The position numbers and the translations under genes are program-made. Source: Acidovorax radicis (GTDB lineage: Bacteria > Pseudomonadota > Gammaproteobacteria > Burkholderiales > Burkholderiaceae_C). Taken from it: a stretch of 64,000 nucleotides of DNA. Shown here one piece after another: positions 8,665 through 17,661 of this stretch (position 1 is the first letter of the stretch; each line of letters begins with the position of its first letter). The stretch lies in assembly GCF_020510705.1 (NCBI RefSeq), contig NZ_CP075184.1, forward strand, positions 558,001 through 622,000. Reading direction: 5' to 3'. Below the pieces are notes generated by a model. It was not told where the DNA came from, searched no databases, and was given only the letters and a program-made list of their open reading frames with translations.

Positions 8665-9864
8665 TCAGCGCTGTGCCAGCGGCCGCAGCATCCACAAAGC
8701 CCCCAGTGCGGCCAGGCCCAGCAGTGTGGTGGACCACAGGGCCGCCACGCCCACACCATCGAGCAGCATGCCGAACAGCACCGGCGCAAAGGCCTGTGCG
8801 ACGCGGGCGGGCACCATCATGAGGCCTTGGCGGGCACCGTAGCCTGCCGGCCCAAACAGCACCAGCGGCAGCGTGCCCTTGGCAATGGTCAGGATGCCGT
8901 TGCCCGCCCCATGCAGCACGGTGAACACCGCCGCCGCAGGCCCTCCCACCACCATCAACAAGGCTGCGCCCAGCGGGTGTGCGGCCGCCGCCAGCTGCGC
9001 CGACAGCAGCGGGTGCAGGCGGCGCAGAAAGCCAAACTCCAGCAGCCGCGCCGCTACCTGGGCCGGGCCGACCAGCGCCGCCATGGCCACCGCTGCCTGC
9101 AGTGACGTGCCACTGGCCTGCAGCAGGCGCGGCAGATGGGCCGCCATGGCCGTGCTGGTGAACCAGGTGACGGCAAACACGAAGGACAGCAGCACGGTGG
9201 TGCGCAGCGCGTGGTCTGGGGCCGGCGATGCGGCTGTCGTTGTGGTGGCGGCGGGGGTGGAGGGTGCAACGGCTGCTGGGGTCTGGCCATCCTCTTCGGG
9301 CGCGATGCGCGGCAACCAGCCGTTCAACGGCACCCCCACCAGCAGGTGCAATGCGGCCCAGCCCGCACACGCGCCGCGCCAGCCCCACTGCACCTCCATC
9401 CAGGCCGACAGCGGCCAGCCCACCGTGCTGGCAAAACCCGCAATCAGCGTGATGCCGGTGATGGCGCCGCGTGCGCCCTGGCCATACAGCCGCACCAGGG
9501 TGGCAAAGGCGGCTTCGTACAGGCCGGACCCCATGGCCACGCCCATCAGCACCCAGGCGGCAAACAGGCCCACGGGGCCTTGCGCCAGCGCCATGCCCGC
9601 CAGAGCGGCCGCAAACAGCAGGTTCGTGCCCACCAGCACCGGGCGGCCACCATGGCGATCGATGGTCCGACCCGCCAGGGGCCCGAGCAGGGCCGAGACG
9701 ATGAGTGCCACCGAGAACGCCGCGAACACGGTGGGGGTGGCCACCCCCAGGTCGCGCGCCATGGGTACGGCCAGCATGGCGGGCAGGTAGTAGGACGAAG
9801 CCCAGGCCAGGGTCTGGGCGGTTCCCAGGCGGGCCACGGTCCAGCGCTGTGAGGCGGCGCTCAT
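8665..9864 (-). CDS. MFS transporter
   Basis: A 399-residue inner-membrane major facilitator with about 12 hydrophobic segments and a central charged, Ala/Thr-rich loop (near EEDGQTPAAVA). The loop between TM2 and TM3 carries GPLAGRTIDRHGGRPVL, a clear version of the MFS motif GxLaDrxGrr. Substrate unknown. Convergent with tag, and followed upstream by the arsenate reductase gene on the same strand about 40 bases away, but nothing in its sequence marks it as an arsenic transporter. Confidence 0.88.
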   Translation of the reverse strand: MSAASQRWTVARLGTAQTLAWASSYYLPAMLAVPMARDLGVATPTVFAAFSVALIVSALLGPLAGRTIDRHGGRPVLVGTNLLFAAALAGMALAQGPVGLFAAWVLMGVAMGSGLYEAAFATLVRLYGQGARGAITGITLIAGFASTVGWPLSAWMEVQWGWRGACAGWAALHLLVGVPLNGWLPRIAPEEDGQTPAAVAPSTPAATTTTAASPAPDHALRTTVLLSFVFAVTWFTSTAMAAHLPRLLQASGTSLQAAVAMAALVGPAQVAARLLEFGFLRRLHPLLSAQLAAAAHPLGAALLMVVGGPAAAVFTVLHGAGNGILTIAKGTLPLVLFGPAGYGARQGLMMVPARVAQAFAPVLFGMLLDGVGVAALWSTTLLGLAALGALWMLRPLAQR

Positions 9865-9903
9865 GCCGTGCAGGGCGCAGCGGCGTGGGTGCGTGCAATG
9901 GCC

Positions 9904-10326
9904 TCAGGCACGTTGGCCCTGGGCATTCATCACCGCCTCGCCATCTTCCTTGGTGAAGGCGCCTTGCTGCGGCGTGGGCAAGATCTCCAGCACCTTCTCG
10001 GAGGGGCGGCACAGCCGTGTGCCCAGCGGCGTGACCACGATGGGGCGGTTGATGAGGATGGGGTGCTGCAGCATGGCGTCAACGAGTTGTGCATCGGTGA
10101 CGCCCGGCGCGCCCAGTTGCAGCTCGGTGAAGACCGCTTCCTTGGTGCGCACGGCGTTGATCACCGGCTCGCCCGTGGCAGCGATCAAGGCCACCAACGT
10201 GGCGCGGTCGGGTGGGGTCTTGAGGTATTCAATGACCTCGGGCTCCACGCCGCTGTTGCGGATCATGGCCAGCGTGTTGCGGGAGGTACCGCATTTTGGG
10301 TTGTGATAAATGGTGATGGCGGTCAT
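9904..10326 (-). CDS. arsC: Arsenate reductase, glutaredoxin-dependent ArsC family
   Basis: A 140-residue thioredoxin-fold protein. The active-site Cys12 lies in NPKCGTSRNTL, the ArsC hallmark, and the C-terminal half has the substrate-binding arginines in HPILINRPIVV and GTRLCRPSE. It would reduce arsenate to arsenite using glutathione and glutaredoxin. No arsR, arsB or acr3 gene is next to it, so a role in arsenic resistance is not supported by context; some ArsC-like proteins do other redox work. It lies 8 bases after phnN on the same strand. Confidence 0.88.
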   Translation of the reverse strand: MTAITIYHNPKCGTSRNTLAMIRNSGVEPEVIEYLKTPPDRATLVALIAATGEPVINAVRTKEAVFTELQLGAPGVTDAQLVDAMLQHPILINRPIVVTPLGTRLCRPSEKVLEILPTPQQGAFTKEDGEAVMNAQGQRA

Positions 10327-10333
10327 GGTGGGG

Positions 10334-10939
10334 TTACAAAAGGACGGGGGCAAGGGGTGAAAGTTTGCCACTGCGCACGGGCCAGCCCGGTAGTTGCGCC
10401 AGCGCGTGCAACAGCTGCTGGCCTGCGTCGCTCAGCGTGCCGTTGTTGTGCACCTCCAGGCTGGCAGCGCCTGGCGGCGGTGTATAGGCCAGCGCGCGCT
10501 GCACCCGGGCCTCCACCTGATCGGGGGTTTCGCGGCCGCGTGACAGCAGCCGCTCGCGCAGCACCTGCGGGCTGGCGGTGATGTGCACGGCCACCAGGTC
10601 GGGGAAGCGTACAAGGGCGTCGGGCAGGTAGGCGCGCGAGCCATTGAGCAGCACCCATTCGCCCTGGGCCAGGGGCGCCAGTTGCGCATGCCGGACGCCG
10701 TAGCCCAGGCCATTGGCGTCCCAGTGCAGGGCAAACGCCTGCTCATGGCGCAACACCGCAAATGCTTCAGGCGAAACACTTTCATGGGCTTCGCCGCCGG
10801 GCACTGCTGTGCGGCTGACGGTGCGCTGCGCCCAGTGCACGGGGCAAGGGGTGGGCAGGTGCGCGCGCAGCCAGTCGAGCAGGCTGTCCTTGCCCGCACC
10901 CGAAGGGCCCATGCAGTAGATCATCCGGGCTGTTGTCAT
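10334..10939 (-). CDS. phnN: Ribose 1,5-bisphosphate phosphokinase PhnN
   Basis: Makes phosphoribosyl diphosphate (PRPP) from ribose 1,5-bisphosphate, salvaging the sugar released by the C-P lyase pathway. The P-loop GPSGAGKDS is at residues 11-19 and the fold is guanylate-kinase-like (RTVSRTAVPGGEAHESV, then LLNGSRAYLP). 201 residues. ATG 10939 overlaps the stop of the DUF1045 gene by 4 bases, so the three leftward genes phnF-DUF1045-phnN form one unit, opposite in direction to phnGHIJ. Confidence 0.93.
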   Translation of the reverse strand: MTTARMIYCMGPSGAGKDSLLDWLRAHLPTPCPVHWAQRTVSRTAVPGGEAHESVSPEAFAVLRHEQAFALHWDANGLGYGVRHAQLAPLAQGEWVLLNGSRAYLPDALVRFPDLVAVHITASPQVLRERLLSRGRETPDQVEARVQRALAYTPPPGAASLEVHNNGTLSDAGQQLLHALAQLPGWPVRSGKLSPLAPVLL

Positions 10940-11664
10940 TCACCCATCTCCAGGTGGTCCAGCAGCACAAAGTCTGCGCCCGGCGTGGGCTCGGCAAACA
11001 GTGCCAGGCTGTTGAACTTGAGCATGGGCAGGTCAGAGAAAAACTCCTGCGCGGCGTCGAGCACCAGTGCCTGGGTCTGTGCGTCCACCTGCGCCAGGCT
11101 GCCGGTGATGGACAGATGGAAGCGGAATTCCTCCAGCACAAATGGATAGCCCCAGCGCTGCAGCAATGCGTCTTGCCGGGGCGTGAGGCCGGCCGCGCGG
11201 CGGCGGGCCAGTTCGGCATCGGACAGCGGGGCGGCCAGGGGTTGCAGCGCGGTGACGCACGCAGCCGCCGCCTCGTGGATCTTGGCGTTGGCCGCATGCG
11301 ATGGTGTGGGCACCAGGGCCAGGAAGTCGCCGAGGCGCTCCACCTGCAGCGGCGGCAGCGCAAAGGGCTGCAGGTTGCTCGCCACGGCCTGCACGGCCTG
11401 GTGCAGCGTGATCCAGTCGGTGCCGGGCGCCAGCGCAAAGGGCGCCTTCAGCGTGGCGTGCCAGCCATAGCGCCGGGGCGCGGCGGTCAGTCGGTACAAG
11501 TCGTCAGCGGCGACGCCTTCGATGGCGAGCTGCTGCAGCGGTTGCAGCAGCGCGGCGCAGCGGCCCAGCCAGTGGCTACCCGCCAGCCAGCCCAGGCTGC
11601 CGGGGTTGGGGGCGAAATACACCGCATAGCGATGGTGGGCGGTGGTGGCGTCAGTGTTGTTCAT
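10936..11664 (-). CDS. DUF1045 phosphonate-metabolism protein
   Basis: A 242-residue protein of the DUF1045 family that travels with C-P lyase operons. It looks like a 2H phosphodiesterase: HATLKAPFAL near residue 75 and FHLSITGSL near residue 180 supply the two H-x-T/S motifs (first copy HATLK, second HLSIT). Cyclic phosphodiester cleavage of ribose 1,2-cyclic phosphate, the step before PhnN, is a sensible role (inference). ATG 11664 is chosen over TTG 11673. It overlaps phnF by 14 bases and phnN by 4. Confidence 0.85.
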   Translation of the reverse strand: MNNTDATTAHHRYAVYFAPNPGSLGWLAGSHWLGRCAALLQPLQQLAIEGVAADDLYRLTAAPRRYGWHATLKAPFALAPGTDWITLHQAVQAVASNLQPFALPPLQVERLGDFLALVPTPSHAANAKIHEAAAACVTALQPLAAPLSDAELARRRAAGLTPRQDALLQRWGYPFVLEEFRFHLSITGSLAQVDAQTQALVLDAAQEFFSDLPMLKFNSLALFAEPTPGADFVLLDHLEMGE

Positions 11665-12427
11665 GGTGGTCAATGGTCAGTTTCACGCGGTCGCCCGCAA
11701 ACCAGGCGCGGGCCCATTCAATGGGCGTGCCTGCGAGGTCCACGTTCAGGCTTTCCACCAGCAGCACGGGGCGTGTGGCGGGCTGGCGCAGCTGCGCGGC
11801 CACCTCGGCGCTGGGCAGCTCGGCGGTGATGCGGCTTTCGCGCCGGGTGTAGTCGGCCACGCCATGGGCGGCAAACCCGGCGGTGATGGAGCCGGTCTCG
11901 CGCACCACGGCCGCCAGGCTTTCAAAGCGGGGCAGGGGAAAGTAACGCTCGCTCAGGTGCAGGGGCTGGCCTTCGGCCTCGCCCATCACGCGCAGCGCCA
12001 GCAGTGGGCTGCGGGCGGGCACCTGCAGTGCCTTGGCCAAGGCGGCGGTGGAGCGCACGGTCTGTTCACCCAGCACCACCAGGCTGCCGCGCAGGCCGGC
12101 CTGCGCCAGCCCCTGTTGGTGTCGGGTGCGTTTGCCCAGCGCCAGGTCCACGGCGAAGTCTTCGACATAGGTGCCGCTGCCCTGCGTGATGCGCACCAGG
12201 CCCTGGCTGCACAGGCTGGCCAGAGACCGGCGGATGGTGTGGCGGTTCACGCCGAATTGCTCGGCCAGGGCGTGCTCTGAGGGCAGGCGATCGCCTGGCG
12301 CATAGACACCGCTGCCGATGGCGCCTGCCAGCTCGGTGGCGATGCGCGTCCAGAAGCTGTCGCGCGCCGGGCGCGGTGGCGGAACGGGTGATTGCGCGGG
12401 ACTGGGGAAAAGGGTGCTGGTTGTCAT
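11651..12427 (-). CDS. phnF: GntR/HutC-family phosphonate regulator PhnF
   Basis: A 258-residue repressor. Residues about 25-95 form a winged helix (YAPGDRLPSEHALAEQFGVN, then HTIRRSLASL), followed by a UTRA effector domain containing SERYFPLPRFE. Divergent from phnG with 75 bases between, and a perfect HutC-type site (TTGTCTATACAA, 12472-12483) lies in that gap. A related site precedes phnC. PhnF in other bacteria represses phosphonate uptake and breakdown genes; the effector here is unknown. Confidence 0.9.
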   Translation of the reverse strand: MTTSTLFPSPAQSPVPPPRPARDSFWTRIATELAGAIGSGVYAPGDRLPSEHALAEQFGVNRHTIRRSLASLCSQGLVRITQGSGTYVEDFAVDLALGKRTRHQQGLAQAGLRGSLVVLGEQTVRSTAALAKALQVPARSPLLALRVMGEAEGQPLHLSERYFPLPRFESLAAVVRETGSITAGFAAHGVADYTRRESRITAELPSAEVAAQLRQPATRPVLLVESLNVDLAGTPIEWARAWFAGDRVKLTIDHHEQH

Positions 12428-12471
12428 GAAACCTACATGCGCGCGCTCTAAGCTGGCGCCAGTTGTTCAAT

Positions 12472-12483
12472 TTGTCTATACAA
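12472..12483. promoter_or_regulatory. PhnF-type operator between phnF and phnG
   Basis: TTGTCTATACAA fits the HutC-subfamily pattern TGTnTAnACA. It lies 20 bases before the phnG ATG and 45 before phnF, and overlaps a possible minus-10 TATACA (12477-12482). PhnF bound here would block phnG and perhaps its own gene. It matches the site at 18877 in 10 of 12 positions. Confidence 0.72.
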
Positions 12484-12502
12484 CTTTCAGAGTACCACTT
12501 TC

Positions 12503-13015
12503 ATGTTTCAAGCCTTTGACAACCCCGGCCCTGGCCGGCCCCTGGGCCGTGCGCACTGGATGGCGCTGCTGGCGCGGGCGCCGCTGGGGCTGCTGGAATC
12601 TGCCCTGCACGAGCAGGCCCAGCGCCCTGCGCGATGGCTGCGTGCCCCAGAGACCGGGTTGATGATGGTGCAGGGCCGTGCAGGCGGCACGGGTGAGCGC
12701 TTCAACCTGGGCGAAGTCACCGTGACCCGTTGCGCATTGCGCGTGGCGGCCGATTCTGATGCAACCGAAGCCACTGTGGGCGTCGCCTATGTGCTGGGCC
12801 GCTCGCACCGCCAAGTGCGGCTGGCCGCCCTGGCCGATGCCTTGCTGCAGGACCCGGTCCAGCAACCTTTGCTGAACGCGCACCTGCTGGAGCCGATTCG
12901 CCGCCACCTGCGCAGCACCCAGGCCGAGCGGCAGGCGCGTGCTGCCAACACGAAGGTGGACTTCTTCACCGTGGCGCGCGAGAGCGGCTCTGACAACGAG
13001 GAGGAGACGGAATGA
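12503..13015 (+). CDS. phnG: C-P lyase subunit PhnG
   Basis: Subunit of the PhnGHIJ core complex. With PhnI it helps swap adenine of ATP for the phosphonate. 170 residues with the conserved TRCALRV and GRSHRQVRLAALADALLQD. It is the first gene of the rightward operon, 20 bases after a PhnF-type operator, and overlaps phnH by 4 bases (ATGA). The acidic C-terminal tail (SDNEEETE) carries the phnH ribosome site GAGGAGA. Confidence 0.94.
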   Translation: MFQAFDNPGPGRPLGRAHWMALLARAPLGLLESALHEQAQRPARWLRAPETGLMMVQGRAGGTGERFNLGEVTVTRCALRVAADSDATEATVGVAYVLGRSHRQVRLAALADALLQDPVQQPLLNAHLLEPIRRHLRSTQAERQARAANTKVDFFTVARESGSDNEEETE

Positions 13016-13662
13016 GCGCACCCACTTTGGCATCCCTGGGTGCCGGATTCGTGAACGACGCCTTTGGCAGCCAGGCCGTGTTCCGCGCCGTGCTGCAGGC
13101 ACTGTCGCACCCTGGCCGCTGCGTGGCGGTCGAGCATGACGCACAAACCCCGACGGTGGGCCACGCCGCATCGGCCGCCGTGCTGCTGGCGCTGCTCGAC
13201 AGCGACTGCACGCTGTGGCTGTCGCCCCGCCTGGCGGCCAGCGAAGCGGGTGCTTGGCTGCGGTTTCACACCGGCTGCACGCTGGTGAGCGATTCTGCGA
13301 AGGCCCGGTTTGTGTGGGTGGCCCAGGGCGATGCGCTGCCTGCGCTGCACAGCCTGGCGCAGGGTAGCGACACCTATCCCGACCAGTCGGCCACCTGCGT
13401 GGTGGATGTGGCGCAGGCCATGGTCACCACGGTGGGTGCCACCGGTGCGTGGCGCCTGGCAGGCCCTGGCATCCAGGGCGCAGCGGCTTTGCAGGTCGAC
13501 GGTTTACCGAATGACTTCGCCGCCCAATGGGCCGCCAACCATGCGGTGTTTCCATGTGGTGTGGACGTGCTGCTGGGGACGCACGCTCACATCGTCGGCC
13601 TGCCACGCACCACTCGCATCACTGCGGGCCGCGAAGACGCGCTGCACACCGAGAAGGCCTGA
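13012..13662 (+). CDS. phnH: C-P lyase subunit PhnH
   Basis: A 216-residue core-complex subunit with a PLP-transferase-like fold but no cofactor in known structures. Seen here: GFVNDAFGSQAVFRAVLQAL at the start, LLDSDCTLWLSP, and near the end NHAVFPCGVDVLLG then LPRTTRI, all conserved in PhnH. Good ribosome site GAGGAG inside phnG; its TGA is followed by phnI after one base. Confidence 0.94.
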   Translation: MSAPTLASLGAGFVNDAFGSQAVFRAVLQALSHPGRCVAVEHDAQTPTVGHAASAAVLLALLDSDCTLWLSPRLAASEAGAWLRFHTGCTLVSDSAKARFVWVAQGDALPALHSLAQGSDTYPDQSATCVVDVAQAMVTTVGATGAWRLAGPGIQGAAALQVDGLPNDFAAQWAANHAVFPCGVDVLLGTHAHIVGLPRTTRITAGREDALHTEKA

Positions 13663-13663
13663 T

Positions 13664-14773
13664 ATGTACGTTGCCGTCAAGGGCGGAGAAACCGCCATCC
13701 TCAATAGCTACCAACTGCTGGCCCGCCAGCGCCGGGGCGATACCGCGCAGCCTGAGCTGTCGGTGGCGCAGATCCGCCAGCAGCTTAAGCTGGCGGTGGA
13801 CCGGGTGATGACCGAGGGATCGGTGTACGACCCCGAGCTGGCCGCGCTGGCCATCAAGCAGGCAGCGGGAGACCTCGTCGAAGCCATCTTTTTGCTGCGC
13901 GCCTACCGCGCCACGCTACCGCGCCTGGGCACCACCTGCCCGCTCGACACCGCCCGCATGGTCCTCGACCGCCGCATCTCGGCCACCTTCAAAGACCTGC
14001 CCGGCGGGCAGGTGCTGGGCCCGACCTACGACTACACGCAGCGGCTGCTTGACTTCACGCTGCTGGCCGAGGGCAAGGAGCTGGACGCTTCGGCGAACGC
14101 GGCGGCACCCGCAGCAACGCCGCCCGGCGCCACCCCGCGCGTGGTGGACCTGCTCAACCAGGAAGGCCTGATCGAGACACGTCCCGTGCCGCCGGGTGAC
14201 CCCATGCCCACGGACCTCACGCGGGAGCCGCTGCGCTTTCCGGCCAACCGCGCCACCCGCCTGCAAAACCTGGCGCGGGGGGACGAGGGCTTTTTGCTGG
14301 CCATGGCGTATTCCACGCAGCGCGGGTACTCGCACTCGCACCCCTTTGTGGGCGAGGTGCGCCTGGGCACGGTGTCCGTGGAGATCGAACCCGAAGAACT
14401 CGGCTTTGCCATCGACATCGGCGACATCGAGATCACCGAGTGCGAGATGGTGAACCAGTTTGCGGGCAGCAAGAGCCAGCCCCCGCAGTTCACGCGCGGC
14501 TATGGCCTGGCGTTTGGCCACAGCGAGCGCAAGGCGATGGCCATGAGCCTGGTGGACCGGGCCCTGCGCGCCGACGAGTTGGGTGAGCCGGTCGAGTCGC
14601 CCGCACAGATGCAGGAATTTGTGCTGGGCCACAGCGACAGCCTGGAAGCCTCTGGCTTCGTGCAGCACCTGAAGCTGCCGCACTACGTGGACTTCCAGTC
14701 TGAGCTGGAGCTGGTGCGCAAGATGCGCGCCGCCGCCAACCCCGCAACCCCCCACATGGAAGAAGCCCCATGA
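13664..14773 (+). CDS. phnI: C-P lyase subunit PhnI
   Basis: Nucleosidase-like subunit that displaces adenine from ATP to form the 5-triphosphoribosyl phosphonate, with PhnGHL. 369 residues, starting MYVAVKGGETAI. Conserved pieces include QIRQQLKLAVDRVMTEGS, the RGYSHSHPFVGEVR stretch with metal-type His residues, and AFGHSERKAMAMSLVDRAL. The frame is open well upstream of 13664, but that part overlaps phnH and is not PhnI-like. Overlaps phnJ by 4 bases. Confidence 0.95.
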   Translation: MYVAVKGGETAILNSYQLLARQRRGDTAQPELSVAQIRQQLKLAVDRVMTEGSVYDPELAALAIKQAAGDLVEAIFLLRAYRATLPRLGTTCPLDTARMVLDRRISATFKDLPGGQVLGPTYDYTQRLLDFTLLAEGKELDASANAAAPAATPPGATPRVVDLLNQEGLIETRPVPPGDPMPTDLTREPLRFPANRATRLQNLARGDEGFLLAMAYSTQRGYSHSHPFVGEVRLGTVSVEIEPEELGFAIDIGDIEITECEMVNQFAGSKSQPPQFTRGYGLAFGHSERKAMAMSLVDRALRADELGEPVESPAQMQEFVLGHSDSLEASGFVQHLKLPHYVDFQSELELVRKMRAAANPATPHMEEAP

Positions 14774-15690
14774 ACGCACCCATGGAACCCGCCGTGATGG
14801 ACCTGCCCGCCGACGCCGCGCCGGTGGACGGCCACTTCAACTTTGCCTACCTGGACGAGCGCACCAAGCGCATGATCCGCCGCGCCATCCTCAAGGCGGT
14901 GGCGATTCCGGGCTACCAGGTGCCGTTTGGCTCGCGCGAGATGCCGCTGCCCTATGGCTGGGGGACGGGCGGCATCCAGGTGACGGCGTCCATCATCGGC
15001 CCGCAGGACTGCCTCAAGGTCATCGACCAGGGCTCTGACGACACGGTCAATGCCGTCAACATCCGCCGTTTCTTCGAGCGCACCACCGCCGTGGCAACCA
15101 CCACCCGCACGCGCGAGGCCACGCTGATCCAGACACGCCACCGCATCCCCGAGACGCCGCTGGCCGAAGGCCAGGTCATCGTCTACCAGGTGCCGGTGCC
15201 CGAGCCCATGCAACGCCTGGAGCCGCGCGAGACCGAGACGCGCACGCTGCATGGTTTGGCCGAGTACGGGCTCATGCACGTCAAGCTCTACGAAGACATC
15301 GCGCGCTACGGCCACATTGCCACCACGTACGACTACCCCGTGCTGGTCAACGGCCGGTATGTGATGGCGCCATCGCCCATCCCCAAGTTCGACAACCCCA
15401 AGATGCACATGAACCCCGCGCTGCAGCTCTTCGGCGCGGGCCGCGAAAAGCGCATTTACGCCGTGCCGCCCTACACGCCGGTGGAGAGCTTGGGCTTCGA
15501 AGACCACCCCTTTGAAGTGCAGCGCTGGGACGCAGCCTGCGCGCTGTGTGGCGCCACCGACAGCTTTCTGGACGAGGTCATCATCGACGATCAGGGCGGG
15601 CGCATGCATGTGTGCTCGGATTCGGACTACTGCCAGGAGCGCCAGTCGCAGCAAGCCGACTCTGCGGTGGTGGAAGGCGGCGCAGCATGA
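14770..15690 (+). CDS. phnJ: C-P lyase PhnJ (radical SAM C-P bond-cleaving subunit)
   Basis: The catalytic subunit that breaks the carbon-phosphorus bond using an iron-sulfur cluster and S-adenosylmethionine. 306 residues. The C-terminal cysteine set C-x2-C-x21-C-x5-C (CALC, then VCSDSDYC) has exactly the spacing known for E. coli PhnJ. Also conserved are LPYGWGTGGIQVTA and the GFEDHPFEVQ turn just before the cysteines. All four cysteines are intact, so it should be active. Overlaps the GNAT gene by 4 bases. Confidence 0.96.
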   Translation: MNAPMEPAVMDLPADAAPVDGHFNFAYLDERTKRMIRRAILKAVAIPGYQVPFGSREMPLPYGWGTGGIQVTASIIGPQDCLKVIDQGSDDTVNAVNIRRFFERTTAVATTTRTREATLIQTRHRIPETPLAEGQVIVYQVPVPEPMQRLEPRETETRTLHGLAEYGLMHVKLYEDIARYGHIATTYDYPVLVNGRYVMAPSPIPKFDNPKMHMNPALQLFGAGREKRIYAVPPYTPVESLGFEDHPFEVQRWDAACALCGATDSFLDEVIIDDQGGRMHVCSDSDYCQERQSQQADSAVVEGGAA

Positions 15691-16148
15691 GCGCCGTGCA
15701 CATTCGCGAAGCCCAGCGTGCCGACCTGGAGAACGTGCTGGCCCTATACGCAGCCATTGAAGACAGCGCCGCAGACGTGCTGACCGTGGAGGAAGCCCAG
15801 GCCGTGTGGGCCCAGTTTGCCCACTACCCCAGCTACCGCCTGTGGGTCGCTTGTGACCCCGCGCAGCACGGCGCCGTGGTGGGCACTTATGCGCTGCTCG
15901 TCATGCACAACCTGGCGCACCGGGGCGCGCCATCGGCCATCGTCGAGGACGTGGTGGTGGCAAAGGACCAGCAGGGCCGTGGCATTGGCCGCCAGATGAT
16001 GGCCCACGCGATGCAGCAGGCGCGCGAGGCGGGTTGCTACAAGCTCGCGCTCTCGTCCAACGCCCGCCGCACCGGCGCCCATGCCTTTTATGAATCCCTG
16101 GGCTTTGCGCAGCACGGCCTGAGCTTTGTCGTCGAGACCCTCACATGA
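15687..16148 (+). CDS. GNAT N-acetyltransferase in the phn operon (PhnO-like role possible)
   Basis: A 153-residue GNAT acetyltransferase lying between phnJ and phnK, overlapping both by 4 bases. The acetyl-CoA loop is VVVAKDQQGRGIGRQMMAHA (Q/R-x-x-G-x-G/A), followed by the C-terminal NARRTGAHAFYESLGF. PhnO of E. coli acetylates aminoalkylphosphonates and sits at the end of its operon; the same substrate class is likely here because of the location, but the protein may be a different GNAT lineage. Confidence 0.85.
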   Translation: MSAVHIREAQRADLENVLALYAAIEDSAADVLTVEEAQAVWAQFAHYPSYRLWVACDPAQHGAVVGTYALLVMHNLAHRGAPSAIVEDVVVAKDQQGRGIGRQMMAHAMQQAREAGCYKLALSSNARRTGAHAFYESLGFAQHGLSFVVETLT

Positions 16149-16933
16149 ACCACCCCGAAAATGCCGCGCCGCTGCTGAGCGTGCGCAACGTCAGCAAGCG
16201 CTATGGCGACCGCGTGGCGCTGCAGGGCGCTTCCTTTGACCTGTGGCCCGGCGAGGTGCTCGCAGTGGTCGGTGAGTCCGGCTCTGGCAAGTCCACGCTG
16301 CTCAACGCCATTGCCGCACGCAGCGCACCGGACGAAGGCTCGGTGCAGTTCCGCCAGCGCAGTGGCGAACTGCAGGACGTGTATGTCATGACCGAAGCCC
16401 AGCAGCGCCTGCTGGCCCGTACCGACTGGGGCTTCGTGCACCAGAACGCGGCCGATGGCCTGCGCATGGATGTATCGGCCGGCGCCAACGTGGGCGAGCG
16501 CCTGATGGGCCTGGGCGAGCGCCACTATGGCCGCCTGCGTGCCACGGCAACGGAATGGCTGCAGCGCGTGGAGATCGACGCCGCGCGCATCGACGATGCA
16601 CCACGCACCTTCTCGGGCGGCATGCGCCAGCGCCTGCAGATTGCGCGCAACCTCGTCACGCAACCGCGCCTGGTCTTCATGGATGAACCCACCTCGGGCC
16701 TGGATGTGTCGGTGCAGGCGCGGCTTTTGGACCTGCTGCGCCAGCTCACGCGACAGATGCAGCTGGCTGCCATCGTGGTCACGCACGACCTGGCCGTGGC
16801 ACGCCTGCTGGCCCACCGCATGGTGGTGATGCAGCGCGGCCGTGTGGTGGAGACGGGCTTGACCGACCAGGTGCTCGACGACCCGCAACACCCCTACACC
16901 CAGCTCCTTGTTTCTTCGGTACTGCAGCCATGA
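16145..16933 (+). CDS. phnK: C-P lyase ATP-binding protein PhnK
   Basis: ABC-type ATPase that docks on the PhnGHIJ core rather than on a membrane permease. 262 residues with Walker A GESGSGKST, Q-loop around FVHQNAADGLRM, signature FSGGMRQRLQ, Walker B LVFMDEP and H-loop VTHD. The NAADGLRM stretch, in place of an ordinary transporter Q-loop, is typical of PhnK. Overlaps phnL by 4 bases. Confidence 0.94.
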   Translation: MNHPENAAPLLSVRNVSKRYGDRVALQGASFDLWPGEVLAVVGESGSGKSTLLNAIAARSAPDEGSVQFRQRSGELQDVYVMTEAQQRLLARTDWGFVHQNAADGLRMDVSAGANVGERLMGLGERHYGRLRATATEWLQRVEIDAARIDDAPRTFSGGMRQRLQIARNLVTQPRLVFMDEPTSGLDVSVQARLLDLLRQLTRQMQLAAIVVTHDLAVARLLAHRMVVMQRGRVVETGLTDQVLDDPQHPYTQLLVSSVLQP

Positions 16934-17661
16934 ACCACACTTCCAACGCACCCATACTTCAGATGCAAGGGGTGGCCAAGCGCTTCACCCTGCACCACCA
17001 GAACGGCATCGAACTGCCCGTGCTGGGCCATGTGAACCTGACGGTGCAGCCCGGCGAATGTGTGGTGCTCGACGGCCCCTCGGGCATGGGCAAGAGCACG
17101 CTGCTCAAGATGATCTACGCCAACTACCGGGCCAACGCGGGCAGCATCACGGTGCGCTCGGTCGATGGCGCCCTGGTGGACGTGACCCAGGCCACGCCGA
17201 GAGCGCTGGTGCAGTTGCGGCGCGATACCGTGGGCTATGTGAGCCAGTTTCTGCGCGTCATCCCGCGCGTGTCGGCGCTGGATGTGGTGGCCGAACCGCT
17301 GGCGGAGGACGCGGGCGACGACCTGGCGGCCGTCGAGGCGGCGCGCGACACCGCCCGCCAGTGGCTGACACGGCTGCGCATTCCCGAGCGGCTGTGGCAC
17401 CTCCCGCCCGCCACTTTTTCGGGGGGGGAACAGCAACGCATCAACATCGCCCGCAACATGATCAAGCCCAAGCCGCTGCTGCTGCTGGACGAGCCCACCG
17501 CATCGCTCGACGCGGCCAACACCGAAACGGTGATCGCGATGATCAGCGAGGCGGTGGCGCGCGGAGCAGCACTGGTCGGCATCTTCCACGATGCGCACGT
17601 GGGCGCGGCCGTGGCCACGCGCCGCGTGAACGTGGGTGACTTTCGGGGAGCGTCGGCATGA
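16930..17661 (+). CDS. phnL: C-P lyase ATP-binding protein PhnL
   Basis: Second soluble ABC ATPase of the pathway, needed with PhnGHI for phosphonate-ribose triphosphate formation. 243 residues: Walker A GPSGMGKST, Q-loop VSQFLRVIPRVSA, signature FSGGEQQRINIARN, Walker B LLLLDEPTASLD, H-loop IFHDAHV. The FLRVIPRVSA segment is typical of PhnL. Overlaps phnM by 4 bases. Confidence 0.94.
   Translation: MNHTSNAPILQMQGVAKRFTLHHQNGIELPVLGHVNLTVQPGECVVLDGPSGMGKSTLLKMIYANYRANAGSITVRSVDGALVDVTQATPRALVQLRRDTVGYVSQFLRVIPRVSALDVVAEPLAEDAGDDLAAVEAARDTARQWLTRLRIPERLWHLPPATFSGGEQQRINIARNMIKPKPLLLLDEPTASLDAANTETVIAMISEAVARGAALVGIFHDAHVGAAVATRRVNVGDFRGASA

Noticed and set aside
9904..10326. An arsenic resistance operon around arsC
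   Set aside because: No arsR, arsB, acr3 or arsH is next to it; the neighbours are an MFS transporter without arsenic features and phnN.
13310..13663. Upstream extension of phnI
   Set aside because: The open frame runs back through phnH, but the residues are not PhnI-like, whereas MYVAVKGGE at 13664 is the family start and follows the phnH stop by one base.
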